From Clostridium_AW malenominatum (GTDB lineage: Bacteria > Bacillota > Clostridia > Clostridiales > Clostridiaceae), in NCBI RefSeq assembly GCF_039521365.1, contig NZ_BAAACF010000001.1:310001-374000 (forward strand): 64,000 bases of DNA, given 5' to 3'. Positions 1-8,121 of the stretch are shown one piece after another. The notes under the pieces are model-generated. The model was not told where the DNA came from. It did not search any database and worked only from the letters and a program-made list of their open reading frames with translations. Positions within the stretch are counted from its first letter, which is position 1, and each line of letters opens with the position of its first letter. A program made the position numbers and the translations under genes.

Positions 1-1172
1 TCATGGATTATTCAGAAGTTATAGAACAAGCTCGTTCTCTTACAATAACCATTGCAGTAGTTTTTACAGTTACCTTAATTCTTGTTCTTCTTATGATAGG
101 TTTTGTTTCTAAAAAATTAATCTTACCGATACATTCTTTAATTAAAACAATGAAGGAAGTAGAAAATGGTAATTTAGACGCAGTAAGTACAATTAAATCT
201 AATGATGAATTAGAATTATTAAGTGATGGATATAATGCAATGATTGGAAAAGTTAAAGGGATAATACATTCGGCAGAAAATATTATCAATGATGTTCAAA
301 TTTCTGCAAACGAATTAAAATCTCTTTCAATGACAAATACAGATGTGTTTTCTGACATTACGGATTCATTAGGTCAAATAAATATTAGCATGACTAGCCA
401 AACCTATGATTTACAAGATATCAATAAAGCTTCAGAAATTATTTCGGAAAACTCAAATAAGTTAGTAAAGCTATTTGAAAATATGAAAAACGCTTCTAAT
501 GATGTGATTGAAGTAAGTAAGAAAGGAAAAGAAGTGATTCTAACCCTTAAAAATAAGTCAAGTGAAACTGAAAATCTCACTCATTGTTTATCTAATAGAG
601 TATTAAAATTGGAAGAAAATATAAAAAAAATAAGCGTCATTATCGATACTATTACAAATATTTCTTCTCAAACTAATCTATTAGCTTTAAATGCTGCTAT
701 AGAAGCTGCTCGTGCTGGTGAATCGGGGAAAGGATTTGCTGTAGTAGCTGATGAGGTAAGAAAGCTTGCAGAGCATTCTTCAAATTCTGCTTCTGAGATT
801 AATAGCATTGTAACAGAAATTCAAAAAGAATCCTTAAATGTGATAAAAGAAATGAATAATATATCTCAGTTTGTACATTCTCAAAATGATTCTGTTAATG
901 ATACCGATAATGCTTTTACTAACATCCAATTTGCTTTAAATGAAGTTATAGAAAAAATTTCCCTTTCCTCTGAAACTTCATTAGAAATGTCTACTCAAAT
1001 TGATGGTACACTTAAAAATATTGACTCTTTATCGAACATATCAGCAGAAACACTTGCTTCTGTTGAAGAAATATCCTCTGCCTCTAATCAACAAATAACA
1101 AGTATGGAACAGGTGGTTAGGGTTTCAAACAATTTAGAGAAACACATTAACAATTTAAAAGAACATATATAA
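1..1172 (+). CDS. Methyl-accepting chemotaxis protein, 5' end outside window
   Basis: The 3' part of a chemoreceptor gene; the reading frame is open to the window edge, so the N-terminal sensor domain is missing and the first Met seen (position 3) is probably internal. Visible in order are one membrane segment (about residues 14-36 of the visible 389), a HAMP linker (about 37-90), and a long cytoplasmic coiled coil. The conserved hairpin tip (QTNLLALNAAIEAARAG, about residues 223-240), which contacts CheA and CheW, is intact. By family knowledge it relays a ligand signal across the membrane to the chemotaxis kinase. The ligand cannot be inferred. A hairpin follows the stop codon. Confidence 0.93.
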   Translation, partial: MDYSEVIEQARSLTITIAVVFTVTLILVLLMIGFVSKKLILPIHSLIKTMKEVENGNLDAVSTIKSNDELELLSDGYNAMIGKVKGIIHSAENIINDVQISANELKSLSMTNTDVFSDITDSLGQINISMTSQTYDLQDINKASEIISENSNKLVKLFENMKNASNDVIEVSKKGKEVILTLKNKSSETENLTHCLSNRVLKLEENIKKISVIIDTITNISSQTNLLALNAAIEAARAGESGKGFAVVADEVRKLAEHSSNSASEINSIVTEIQKESLNVIKEMNNISQFVHSQNDSVNDTDNAFTNIQFALNEVIEKISLSSETSLEMSTQIDGTLKNIDSLSNISAETLASVEEISSASNQQITSMEQVVRVSNNLEKHINNLKEHI

Positions 1173-1176
1173 TAGA

Positions 1177-1209
1177 AAAGAGTGCTGAGACTAGTTCACA
1201 GCACTCTTT
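1177..1209 (+). terminator. Hairpin terminator after chemoreceptor gene
   Basis: A perfect 11-bp stem, AAAGAGTGCTG (1177-1187) with CAGCACTCTTT (1199-1209), begins five bases after the chemoreceptor stop. The T-tract is short and imperfect. The next 110 bases hold nothing I recognise. Confidence 0.75.
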
Positions 1210-1319
1210 GCTGTTATAATAATTAAGAAAGTATAAAAATTTTAGAACCTAAAGGAATTGAAAATGATTAGAATGCTTTGTGAAGTGAAAGGTTCTGTAA
1301 ATGCATACCCTTTCATAAT

Positions 1320-1775
1320 CTATATATCATATTTCCACATAATTATAGCATCCTCACCATTGTCGCTATAATAATTTTTCCTAATTCCTTCGTTAGTAAA
1401 TCCAAACTTCTTATAAAGGTTTTGTGCAGAAGTATTTGATGCTCTAACCTCTAAAGTCATATGATGAATTGCATAGTCCTTACATTGCTCCATGAGTTCT
1501 TTTAGTAGGTAAGAACCAACCCCTAGAGATCTAAATTTAGGGTGGACGGCTATGTTAGTTATGTGACCTTCATCTAATATAAGCCAAGTACCAGCATATC
1601 CTATAACTTCGTTATCTTTTAAGGCTACAATGTATAAAGAATTTTCATTTACTATTTCATTTTCTATAGCAGCTCTGCTCCAAGGTATAGGAAAACATAA
1701 AGAGTTAATTAGGCATATACCATCTACATGACTTAAAGTAGCAATATTAATATTAAACTCCATGCTTGTTTTCAT
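1320..1775 (-). CDS. rimI: Ribosomal-protein-alanine N-acetyltransferase RimI
   Basis: A 151-residue GNAT acetyltransferase covering the whole family length. The acetyl-CoA loop R82-SLGVG, the following helix, and the late motif with N114 and Y121 (NLYKKFGF) are visible. RimI acetylates the N-terminal alanine of ribosomal protein S18. It is third in a minus-strand cluster tsaE-tsaB-rimI, and its start overlaps the tsaB 3' end by 23 bases, a common arrangement in Firmicutes. The start is uncertain: Met5 (1763) is the alternative, because AAAGGGAG lies too close to Met1. Confidence 0.88.
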   Translation of the reverse strand: MKTSMEFNINIATLSHVDGICLINSLCFPIPWSRAAIENEIVNENSLYIVALKDNEVIGYAGTWLILDEGHITNIAVHPKFRSLGVGSYLLKELMEQCKDYAIHHMTLEVRASNTSAQNLYKKFGFTNEGIRKNYYSDNGEDAIIMWKYDI

Positions 1776-2451
1776 ACTCCCTTTCGGCTTGAGACTTTCT
1801 TAAATATATAGGAGCAAAGGTATTTATATCTTCCCAATGCTCTGATTTTATAAGCTCCATGCCTAATTTTCCTAAAGATGAGGCTTTTGCCACATTTAAA
1901 AAATTGGGTGCAAAATAACTGTCATTAACAGAAGTCTTCAATTTCTCTTTAAACTTTTCTATCTCTCCAACAAAAGTAATCTTTTCATCGTAGCTATTTA
2001 AAATCCCTATTAATTCTTCTATGGATATAGCAGAGTAGTCAATTAATCTTTCTAGCTTTTCTCCATTAAATTTATATATAGAAGTATAAACATTATCTCT
2101 TAAAGCGTCTAAAACAGGGCATATTATACCATCAGTGTATGCCATGTTAAAGGCTAAGGAATCTAGGGTTGAAACAGAAACAAAGGGTTTGTTTGAGCCT
2201 GCACTTAATCCCTTAATAGTTGCAGCACCTATTCTAAGACCAGTAAAGGAACCAGGACCTTTAGATACTGCAAAGCCATCTAAATCACTAAGTTTAAGGT
2301 TTAAATTTGTTAATAAATAATCTATTATGTTCATTAAGACAATTGAATGTTGTTTTGTATAATTAAAAACTACTTCTCCAAGGAGTTTGTCGTCTTCTAA
2401 TATAGCACAAGTTGCAGACTCTGTTGCAGAATCTAAACTTAAAATTTTCAT
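1753..2451 (-). CDS. tsaB: tRNA t6A biosynthesis protein TsaB
   Basis: A 232-residue ASKHA-fold protein beginning MKILSLDSATES and carrying the conserved GPGSFTGLRIG segment (about residues 66-76). TsaB is the non-catalytic partner of TsaD in making threonylcarbamoyl-adenosine at position 37 of ANN-decoding tRNAs. Its ATG overlaps the tsaE stop as ATGA, implying translational coupling. The catalytic partner TsaD is encoded separately at 17.8 kb on the other strand. Confidence 0.93.
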   Translation of the reverse strand: MKILSLDSATESATCAILEDDKLLGEVVFNYTKQHSIVLMNIIDYLLTNLNLKLSDLDGFAVSKGPGSFTGLRIGAATIKGLSAGSNKPFVSVSTLDSLAFNMAYTDGIICPVLDALRDNVYTSIYKFNGEKLERLIDYSAISIEELIGILNSYDEKITFVGEIEKFKEKLKTSVNDSYFAPNFLNVAKASSLGKLGMELIKSEHWEDINTFAPIYLRKSQAEREYENKHGV

Positions 2452-2906
2452 ATTTTTATCTCCTTTACGTATGCATATCTATGGCCAGAGTAATTTATAG
2501 TTATTTTACGATAATCTTCATTTTTGGGGATTTTTTCAATAACTATAGACATATGTTCCTTAGGAATAAGTTCTTCTATGTAGTTTGCCCATTCAATAAT
2601 ACTTACTCCATTAGAGAAAATATATTCATCAAAGCCAATGGCAGCTATTTCATCAGGGTCATTTACTCTATAAACGTCAAAATGATTCATTTTCAATCTG
2701 CCAGTATCATATTCATTTACAATATTAAAAGTAGGGCTGGTTATATGCTCATTTATACCAAGACCTTTAGCAATGCCTTTAGTCATATGGGTTTTTCCAG
2801 TACCTAAATCACCTATAAGACATATAATATCACCTTCATTGCAAAGGGTGCCTATTTGAAATCCGATATTTAAAGTTTTTTCAACACTATCAATAATAAA
2901 TTCCAT
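2448..2906 (-). CDS. tsaE: tRNA t6A biosynthesis ATPase TsaE
   Basis: A 152-residue P-loop ATPase of normal family length. Walker A (GDLGTGKT, residues 32-39) is intact, and the family motifs TSPTFNIVNEY and HFDVYR follow. TsaE hydrolyses ATP to reset the TsaB-TsaD complex in t6A synthesis. It is the first gene of the coupled tsaE-tsaB-rimI cluster and follows the double-HD protein gene by 16 bases, so the four may be co-transcribed. Confidence 0.94.
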   Translation of the reverse strand: MEFIIDSVEKTLNIGFQIGTLCNEGDIICLIGDLGTGKTHMTKGIAKGLGINEHITSPTFNIVNEYDTGRLKMNHFDVYRVNDPDEIAAIGFDEYIFSNGVSIIEWANYIEELIPKEHMSIVIEKIPKNEDYRKITINYSGHRYAYVKEIKI

Positions 2907-2922
2907 TTAATTTACCTGCCTT

Positions 2923-4167
2923 CTAAATACCATTATATCCAATTAATTTTTTTAAATTCCCTAAAGCATAAGGACATATAAGATTTTTATTACACATTTC
3001 GTCCATTATTCTAATTGCTTTCTCTATTGAAAATCCATTTTTATATGGTCTATTTTCAGTAAGAGCTTGAAATATATCACAAATTGCCATTATTCTAGAT
3101 TCCTCAGATAAATCCTCGGCTCTTAGAGCCCTAGGATATCCAGTTCCATTTAACTTCTCGTGATGGTTACAGGCCCAATTACTTATATCAGGAATGTCTT
3201 GAATTCTATCTAAAATAATTTTAGAATAATAAACATGAGACTTTATAATTTTAAATTCATCTGGAGATAAACCAGAAGCCTTGTTTAAAATTTTTACTGG
3301 TATTGCAAGCTTACCAATATCGTGAAGAAGTCCTGCAATTTTCATTTTCCTGCATTTTTCCTCATCATAATTTATAGATTTTGAAAGGTTATAAGCTAAA
3401 TCTGCGATACTTACTGAATGAGACGCAGTATGGTTATTTTTATTATCTATTATATTAGAAAAAATATAAGCTATTTTTTCTAATTGAGCTAAATTTATAG
3501 TTTGATTTATTTTTGGAGCTACAGAATCTAAGATAAAGCCCATGGAGTTTAAGTTTTCTAAATTAAACCAAAAGGCATCTTTCTTAGAACATCTTAAAAA
3601 AGCATCTTTAATCTCTGAAGAATAAATTTTATCTGAGTATTCTCTAATCCACTTAATAATTCTATCTTTTTGAACTAAAGAGGGTTTTGCTTCATTAAAG
3701 TTAAGCTCTATTAAATCTGCAATTCTTATAAGTTGGCTTTCTATAGGTATACTATTTCCACTTAGCTTTAGAGCTCCAGAGCCATCGAAGTTTTCATGAT
3801 GACAAAGAATTATGTTAGACAAGCCGTTTAATAAAGGGAAGTCCTTAGTTATTTTACTTCCTATTACAGAATGTTCATAAATAAAATCATGTGAATAGTG
3901 GCTTATATTAAAAAAATTAGTAGCACCTATATCATGTAGCAATGAAGATATATACACCATTTGAAGTGTATTCTCAGGTAGGTTTAATTCTCTACCTATT
4001 TCAAGAGCCACATAGCATGTCCTTAATGAATGATTCATAAAATTATGTTTAGTATAATTTATATTAGATACTTCTTCAATTATATTTGTTCCATCAACGG
4101 AGCTCATTTGAGATAAGTCTAGAGCAATAGAGATTGCTCGAATTACCTTGTTTAAGCTGATTTCCAT
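2923..4167 (-). CDS. Tandem HD / HD-GYP domain protein, likely c-di-GMP phosphodiesterase
   Basis: Start at Met5 of the longest frame, because GAGGT sits 5 bases before ATG 4167; this gives 414 residues. There are two HD modules. The first (about residues 40-190) has LHDIGA and a CHHENFDGSG segment but no GYP. The second (about 235-400) has LLHDIGK and NHHEKLNGTGYP, the HD-GYP signature with Asn for the usual Asp. HD-GYP proteins hydrolyse c-di-GMP; the first domain looks degenerate and may be regulatory. No signal peptide or membrane segment is seen, so it should be cytoplasmic. Activity is inferred from motifs. Confidence 0.85.
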   Translation of the reverse strand: MEISLNKVIRAISIALDLSQMSSVDGTNIIEEVSNINYTKHNFMNHSLRTCYVALEIGRELNLPENTLQMVYISSLLHDIGATNFFNISHYSHDFIYEHSVIGSKITKDFPLLNGLSNIILCHHENFDGSGALKLSGNSIPIESQLIRIADLIELNFNEAKPSLVQKDRIIKWIREYSDKIYSSEIKDAFLRCSKKDAFWFNLENLNSMGFILDSVAPKINQTINLAQLEKIAYIFSNIIDNKNNHTASHSVSIADLAYNLSKSINYDEEKCRKMKIAGLLHDIGKLAIPVKILNKASGLSPDEFKIIKSHVYYSKIILDRIQDIPDISNWACNHHEKLNGTGYPRALRAEDLSEESRIMAICDIFQALTENRPYKNGFSIEKAIRIMDEMCNKNLICPYALGNLKKLIGYNGI

Positions 4168-4199
4168 ATAGTACCTCACTTATAAAAAAATATTTAACA

Positions 4200-4228
4200 T
4201 AATATTACCACAACCCATGGTAATATTA
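4200..4228. promoter_or_regulatory. Perfect inverted repeat between divergent genes
   Basis: TAATATTACC (4200-4209) and GGTAATATTA (4219-4228) form a perfect 10-bp dyad with a 9-base spacer. It lies in the 133-base gap between the double-HD gene and the lipoprotein gene. The position suits an operator for either divergent promoter. No regulator is recognised. Confidence 0.35.
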
Positions 4229-4300
4229 AACATTAATTTGCATTGAGTATATAACTTAGGTAAAATATATATCATAAAGTAATTTACGAGGTGAAATGAT

Positions 4301-5194
4301 TTGAAAAAATTTAAATATATATTTCTTATTTTAATAATTACAAGTATATTATGGGGTTGTGAAAATGGAAATGACAATATTAATATAGATTTAAAGGTAA
4401 ATAAAGATAATGATGTAATATTAAATATAATGACCACAGATAAAATGCTATTTTATATGACTAAGGATGTAGTAGGCGATAAGCATTTAGTTGAATTTAT
4501 GTTTAGAAATAGAGAAGAAGAATTAAATTACTCTTTTTCTGAAGATGCTATAAGCAATATAAGTAAATATGATTTGTTTATATATAATGGAGAAGGGCTT
4601 GAGCCTTGGGCTAGTGACTTTGTAGGAAAACTTAGTAAAGGGAAGTTAGGAATAATAAATCTTTCTCGAGGAATAAACATACTTTCTTATAGTAGTAATA
4701 TAAAGTACAAAGGGTATATCTTTAAGGAAAATCCTTATTACTGGATGAATATAGATAATTATAAAATAGCTCTGCTTAATATTAAAAACGCTATACAGGA
4801 TAAAGATCCTAAAAATAGAGAGTTTTATGAAAAAAACTTTAATGATACGTTAAAGGATTTAGATGATTATGAAAAGATTATGAAAGAGATAAGCTCAGCC
4901 TTTAAGGACTTAGATACATATTATGTTGAAGAAGATTTAGAGTATTTCCTAAAGTATTTAAATATAAAAAGTGTAAAATTAGAAGAAGACAAGAAATTTG
5001 AAATATCTAAAGAAAAGTTTTTCTTCTATTATGATGAAAAAAAATTAGAAGAAATGAAAGATGCAATTAATAAGTATAATCTTGTACCTGTAAAAATACT
5101 AATCCACAAGGAAGATGCAAAGTACATAGATATCGTTAAACTTAATTTAGATGTTTTAAGCAAGATTGTTCCAGCAAAGGAGGAGAAAAAATAG
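4301..5194 (+). CDS. Lipoprotein, degenerate metal-binding (ZnuA/TroA-like) substrate protein
   Basis: TTG start preceded by GAGGTGA. The signal peptide ends in a lipobox, LWGC, with Cys20 as the lipidation site. The 297-residue body has the layout of cluster A-I metal-binding proteins: a YNGEGLEPWASDF segment, a PYYWMNIDN segment where metal binders carry DPHxWLDP, and a long charged linking helix. The His residues that bind zinc or manganese in the family appear replaced (Tyr in PYYW). No permease or ATPase gene is adjacent, so metal transport is doubtful. It overlaps the next gene by one base. Confidence 0.6.
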   Translation: MKKFKYIFLILIITSILWGCENGNDNINIDLKVNKDNDVILNIMTTDKMLFYMTKDVVGDKHLVEFMFRNREEELNYSFSEDAISNISKYDLFIYNGEGLEPWASDFVGKLSKGKLGIINLSRGINILSYSSNIKYKGYIFKENPYYWMNIDNYKIALLNIKNAIQDKDPKNREFYEKNFNDTLKDLDDYEKIMKEISSAFKDLDTYYVEEDLEYFLKYLNIKSVKLEEDKKFEISKEKFFFYYDEKKLEEMKDAINKYNLVPVKILIHKEDAKYIDIVKLNLDVLSKIVPAKEEKK

Positions 5195-5568
5195 TGTTCT
5201 TTTTCGGAATAATGGGGATAGAGGAGAGAAAGAAGTCAATTAAATATATTCAAAATATAATATGTAAAAGTTGCGAAGTTATGTCCTCCTACGAATTAAT
5301 AAAAATCTACACAATATTTCACTTTTTCTTTATTCCTTTAGCAAAGTTTAATAAGAAGTATTATATAGTATCGCGATGCTGTGATTCAGTATTTCTCCTA
5401 GCTAGTGATATTGGTGAAAGAATAGAAAATGGCGAGAATATACATATTGAGGATTCCTATTTGAAAGAAGTTCATGTAAACAGAAATAGAAAGAATGTGT
5501 GCAATAGTTGTGGTAGAGAAATTGATGAAACATTTCAGTTTTGCCCACATTGTGGAGGAAAGTTATAA
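5194..5568 (+). CDS. Zinc-ribbon domain protein of unknown function
   Basis: A 124-residue protein with a GTG start overlapping the previous TAG and preceded by AAAGGAGG, so it is translationally coupled to the lipoprotein gene. An N-terminal CxxC (C24, C27) and a C-terminal zinc ribbon (C103, C106, C117, C120, ending CPHCGGKL) are visible. The middle is hydrophobic and aromatic-rich (about residues 35-60), possibly a short membrane-associated helix. The zinc_ribbon type is common in clostridia, but I cannot assign a function. Confidence 0.75.
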   Translation: MFFFGIMGIEERKKSIKYIQNIICKSCEVMSSYELIKIYTIFHFFFIPLAKFNKKYYIVSRCCDSVFLLASDIGERIENGENIHIEDSYLKEVHVNRNRKNVCNSCGREIDETFQFCPHCGGKL

Positions 5569-5602
5569 AAAAATTTTTTAAGGACTAAATAATTAAAAGT
5601 GG

Positions 5603-5631
5603 TTGACGAGTATAGGGGCTTATGCTATAAT
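5603..5631 (+). promoter_or_regulatory. Sigma-A promoter for tRNA-Trp
   Basis: TTGACG (5603-5608) and TATAAT (5626-5631) are separated by exactly 17 bases, and the tRNA starts 18 bases after the -10 box. This is one of the clearest promoters in the window. Confidence 0.85.
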
Positions 5632-5648
5632 AAAATTCGTCACTACAT

Positions 5649-5724
5649 AGGGGTATAGCTCAATTGGTAGAGTAGCGGTCTCCAAAACCGTTGGTTGTGG
5701 GTTCGATTCCTACTGCCCCTGCCA
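5649..5724 (+). tRNA. tRNA-Trp (CCA anticodon)
   Basis: A 76-base cloverleaf. The acceptor stem AGGGGTA pairs with TGCCCCT, with one G-T pair. The D-arm contains AGCTCAATTGGTAGAG. The anticodon loop CTCCAAA gives anticodon CCA, and the T-loop is GTTCGATTC. The 3' CCA is encoded (5722-5724). Promoter and terminator flank it closely, so it is a single-gene unit. Confidence 0.97.
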
Positions 5725-5762
5725 AAAAAGACTAGGAAATTTAAGAGTTCCTAGTCTTTTTT
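5725..5762 (+). terminator. Terminator after tRNA-Trp
   Basis: AAAAAGACTAGGAA pairs with TTCCTAGTCTTTTT, ending in a T run. It starts directly after the encoded CCA. Confidence 0.9.
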
Positions 5763-5791
5763 ATATATTTATAGTTAAAGTTGATATAAAG

Positions 5792-6184
5792 TTAGAATAA
5801 AATATCTCGAAGACGAGCAACGATTTCTGGATCAAATTGACTTCTGGCATTTCTTTCTAATTCCAATAGAGCTTCCTCTCTTGTAAGAGTTGCTCTGTAA
5901 ACTCTTTTTATAGTCATGGCAGAAAAGGCATCTGCAATTTGAATAATTCTAGCTTCTATAGGGGTATCACATCCTAAAATTCCATAAGGATATCCTTTCC
6001 CATCATAACGTTCATGGTGATACTTAATTCCATCTTTTACAAAGTTGGATAATTCAAAGTCATATTCTTCTTTTGTTAATCTACCTCTTTTTCTTTCCTC
6101 TATTAACTTTTGTCTAAAGTAAAAAAATAAGAATCCTAGGATTAAAGCGTTTATAATTATTAAATTTATTATTGTTTGAAATAT
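5792..6184 (-). pseudogene. Truncated HD-GYP domain protein remnant
   Basis: On the minus strand a 130-codon open stretch ends at TAA (5792-5794) and is bounded upstream by TGA (6185-6187). It has no ATG, GTG or TTG until the extreme C-terminal part. It encodes a membrane segment (about codons 3-20), a charged linker, then the second half of an HD-GYP domain: YHHERYDGKGYP, EARIIQIADAFSAM, and the terminal QFDPEIV. The HDxGK half of the domain is absent, and GRLTKEEYDFE runs straight into the GYP part. It looks like a deletion derivative of a membrane-anchored c-di-GMP phosphodiesterase gene. The 165 bases between it and the next gene hold only a weak promoter-like TTGACA at 6252. Confidence 0.75.
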
Positions 6185-6349
6185 TCATACATAAAATAAA
6201 TTATACTGATTTAGGTAACATATTTTTACAAATTACCTATTTTCAACTATGTTGACATGTGATATAATTAATATAAATTAGGGAAAAATGTAGAAAAAGC
6301 AAAAAAAACCTCATATTACCACGAATATTTATGAAAGGGAGTTGAAAAG

Positions 6350-8071
6350 GTGGAACTAGTTAAAAATTTAAAAATCAAAACTAAATTGATAGCTTCTTAT
6401 TTACTGTTGACTTTAATAATTGGAGTTATAGGAAGCTTAGGGGTTTATGGCACCAAAACAATGAGTAGTAACTCTGGGAAGATGTACGGATACAATTTAA
6501 GAAGTATTAATCTATTGCATTCAATAAATGAGAATTTATTAGAGATTCGTTCTGAATTACAAGGTATAGTATTCGTTAGTGAAAAGGACGATTCTAAAAC
6601 TAAAAGTGAAAGAGCGAAAAACATTGGCACTTTAACGGAAAAAAATACTGAATTAATTGAAGAATATGAAAAGGATTGTTTAGCGGAAAAGGAAAAGGAA
6701 AAGTGGGGAAAGTTTAAGGAAAATCTAAAAATATATAGGGAAAAACGTCAGGAGTTAATTGATTTATCATTACAAAATAGACAAGGTGAAGCTACTGAAA
6801 GATGGAATAGTGTTTTAACCATTAGAGATGAAATGAGTAAATTATTAGGTGAATTAATAGATATGAATGAAAAAGATGCTGAGGATACAAATATACAAAA
6901 CCTTGGTATATATAACAAAATCAGTTTGATAATGTATGCTACCATCGCAATTACCGTTATACTTGCATTTATAATTGGGCTAATTATATCAAAATATATA
7001 GGAAATTCAATAAAGCTTGGTGTTGAATTTGCAGAAGCTATTGGAAATGGAGATTTATCTCAGAGTATTAATTTACATAGCAAAGATGAATTTGGACAAC
7101 TTTCTAAGGCATTAAACAATGCAAAAGATAATATAAAAGTACTTATTCAAAATATAATGAATCAATCTAGAGAAATGAATAGAATGAGTAGTGAATTATA
7201 TTCTACAGTAAATGATATAAACTCGAAGATGCAAAGTATAAATAGTTTTACGAAGGATATAGTAAAGGAAACCCAGGAATCATCTGCTATAGCTGAAGAA
7301 GTTTCAGCCTCTGTAGAAGAAATAAATGCTGGAGTTAATCAGCTTTCAACTAAAGCTACAGATGGAAGCGGTGAATCTATGAAGATAAGAGATAGAGCAG
7401 AAACCATAAGGGATAAGGGATTTGCCTCAAGGGAATATGCGGTAAAGCTTTATGATAATAAGCAAGAGAATATCATGAAGGCTATTGAGGAAGGTAAGGT
7501 TGTGGAAGAAGTAAAAATCATGGCAGATTCCATAGCTCAAATAGCTGAACAAACCAATCTGCTTGCACTAAATGCAGCTATAGAAGCAGCTAGAGCGGGG
7601 GAACAAGGTAGAGGTTTTGCAGTAGTTGCAGATGAGATTAGAAAGCTTGCAGAGCAATCTTCCAATAATGTTAATAGTATAAAGGGTGTAATAGAAAAGG
7701 TGCAAAATGCATTTAAAAATATATCTTTAAATTCTCAAGATGTACTAGAATTTGTAGACAAAGATGTGAGAGGGGACTACGATCTCTTAGTGCAAACAGG
7801 AGATAATTATGAAAAAGATGCTCAGTTTGTAAGCGATATGTCTGAGGACATAGCATCTATGTCCGAAGAAATTAATTCAACAGTGGAGGAAATCTCAAAG
7901 GTAATTCAAAGTATAGCCTTCTCTACGCAGGTTACCTTTGAAAATTCTAATAACATATTAGGAAATATAATTGAAGCTACAGAAGGAGTTAATCAAGTAG
8001 TAGAAGCTACTAAGAATCAAGCTGAAGTATCTAATGAATTAAATAAATTAATAGAGCAATTTAAAATGTAG
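6350..8071 (+). CDS. Methyl-accepting chemotaxis protein with four-helix-bundle sensor
   Basis: A complete 573-residue chemoreceptor with a GTG start preceded by AAAGGGAG. TM1 is at about residues 13-33. A helical periplasmic-type sensor of about 150 residues (4HB_MCP-like) follows, then TM2 at about 190-212 and a HAMP domain. The signalling tip QTNLLALNAAIEAARAGEQG lies near residue 400. Stretches rich in Glu and Gln suggest methylation sites. It should feed CheA/CheW; the ligand is unknown. It is transcribed alone and ends at a strong terminator. Confidence 0.95.
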   Translation: MELVKNLKIKTKLIASYLLLTLIIGVIGSLGVYGTKTMSSNSGKMYGYNLRSINLLHSINENLLEIRSELQGIVFVSEKDDSKTKSERAKNIGTLTEKNTELIEEYEKDCLAEKEKEKWGKFKENLKIYREKRQELIDLSLQNRQGEATERWNSVLTIRDEMSKLLGELIDMNEKDAEDTNIQNLGIYNKISLIMYATIAITVILAFIIGLIISKYIGNSIKLGVEFAEAIGNGDLSQSINLHSKDEFGQLSKALNNAKDNIKVLIQNIMNQSREMNRMSSELYSTVNDINSKMQSINSFTKDIVKETQESSAIAEEVSASVEEINAGVNQLSTKATDGSGESMKIRDRAETIRDKGFASREYAVKLYDNKQENIMKAIEEGKVVEEVKIMADSIAQIAEQTNLLALNAAIEAARAGEQGRGFAVVADEIRKLAEQSSNNVNSIKGVIEKVQNAFKNISLNSQDVLEFVDKDVRGDYDLLVQTGDNYEKDAQFVSDMSEDIASMSEEINSTVEEISKVIQSIAFSTQVTFENSNNILGNIIEATEGVNQVVEATKNQAEVSNELNKLIEQFKM

Positions 8072-8075
8072 TTTT

Positions 8076-8109
8076 AACGGCGTTCCATTAAGGGAGCGCC
8101 GTTGTTTTT
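8076..8109 (+). terminator. Terminator between chemoreceptor and ger operon
   Basis: AACGGCG (8076-8082) pairs with CGCCGTT (8097-8103), with inner TTCC/GGGA pairing, then a T-rich tract. The two flanking genes converge here. Confidence 0.85.
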
Positions 8110-8121
8110 ATAATTAAACAA

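Noticed and set aside
6252..6280. Promoter for the second chemoreceptor gene
   Set aside because: TTGACA is present, but the nearest TATAAT is only 5 bases away; other -10 choices are weak, so it is not listed as a feature.
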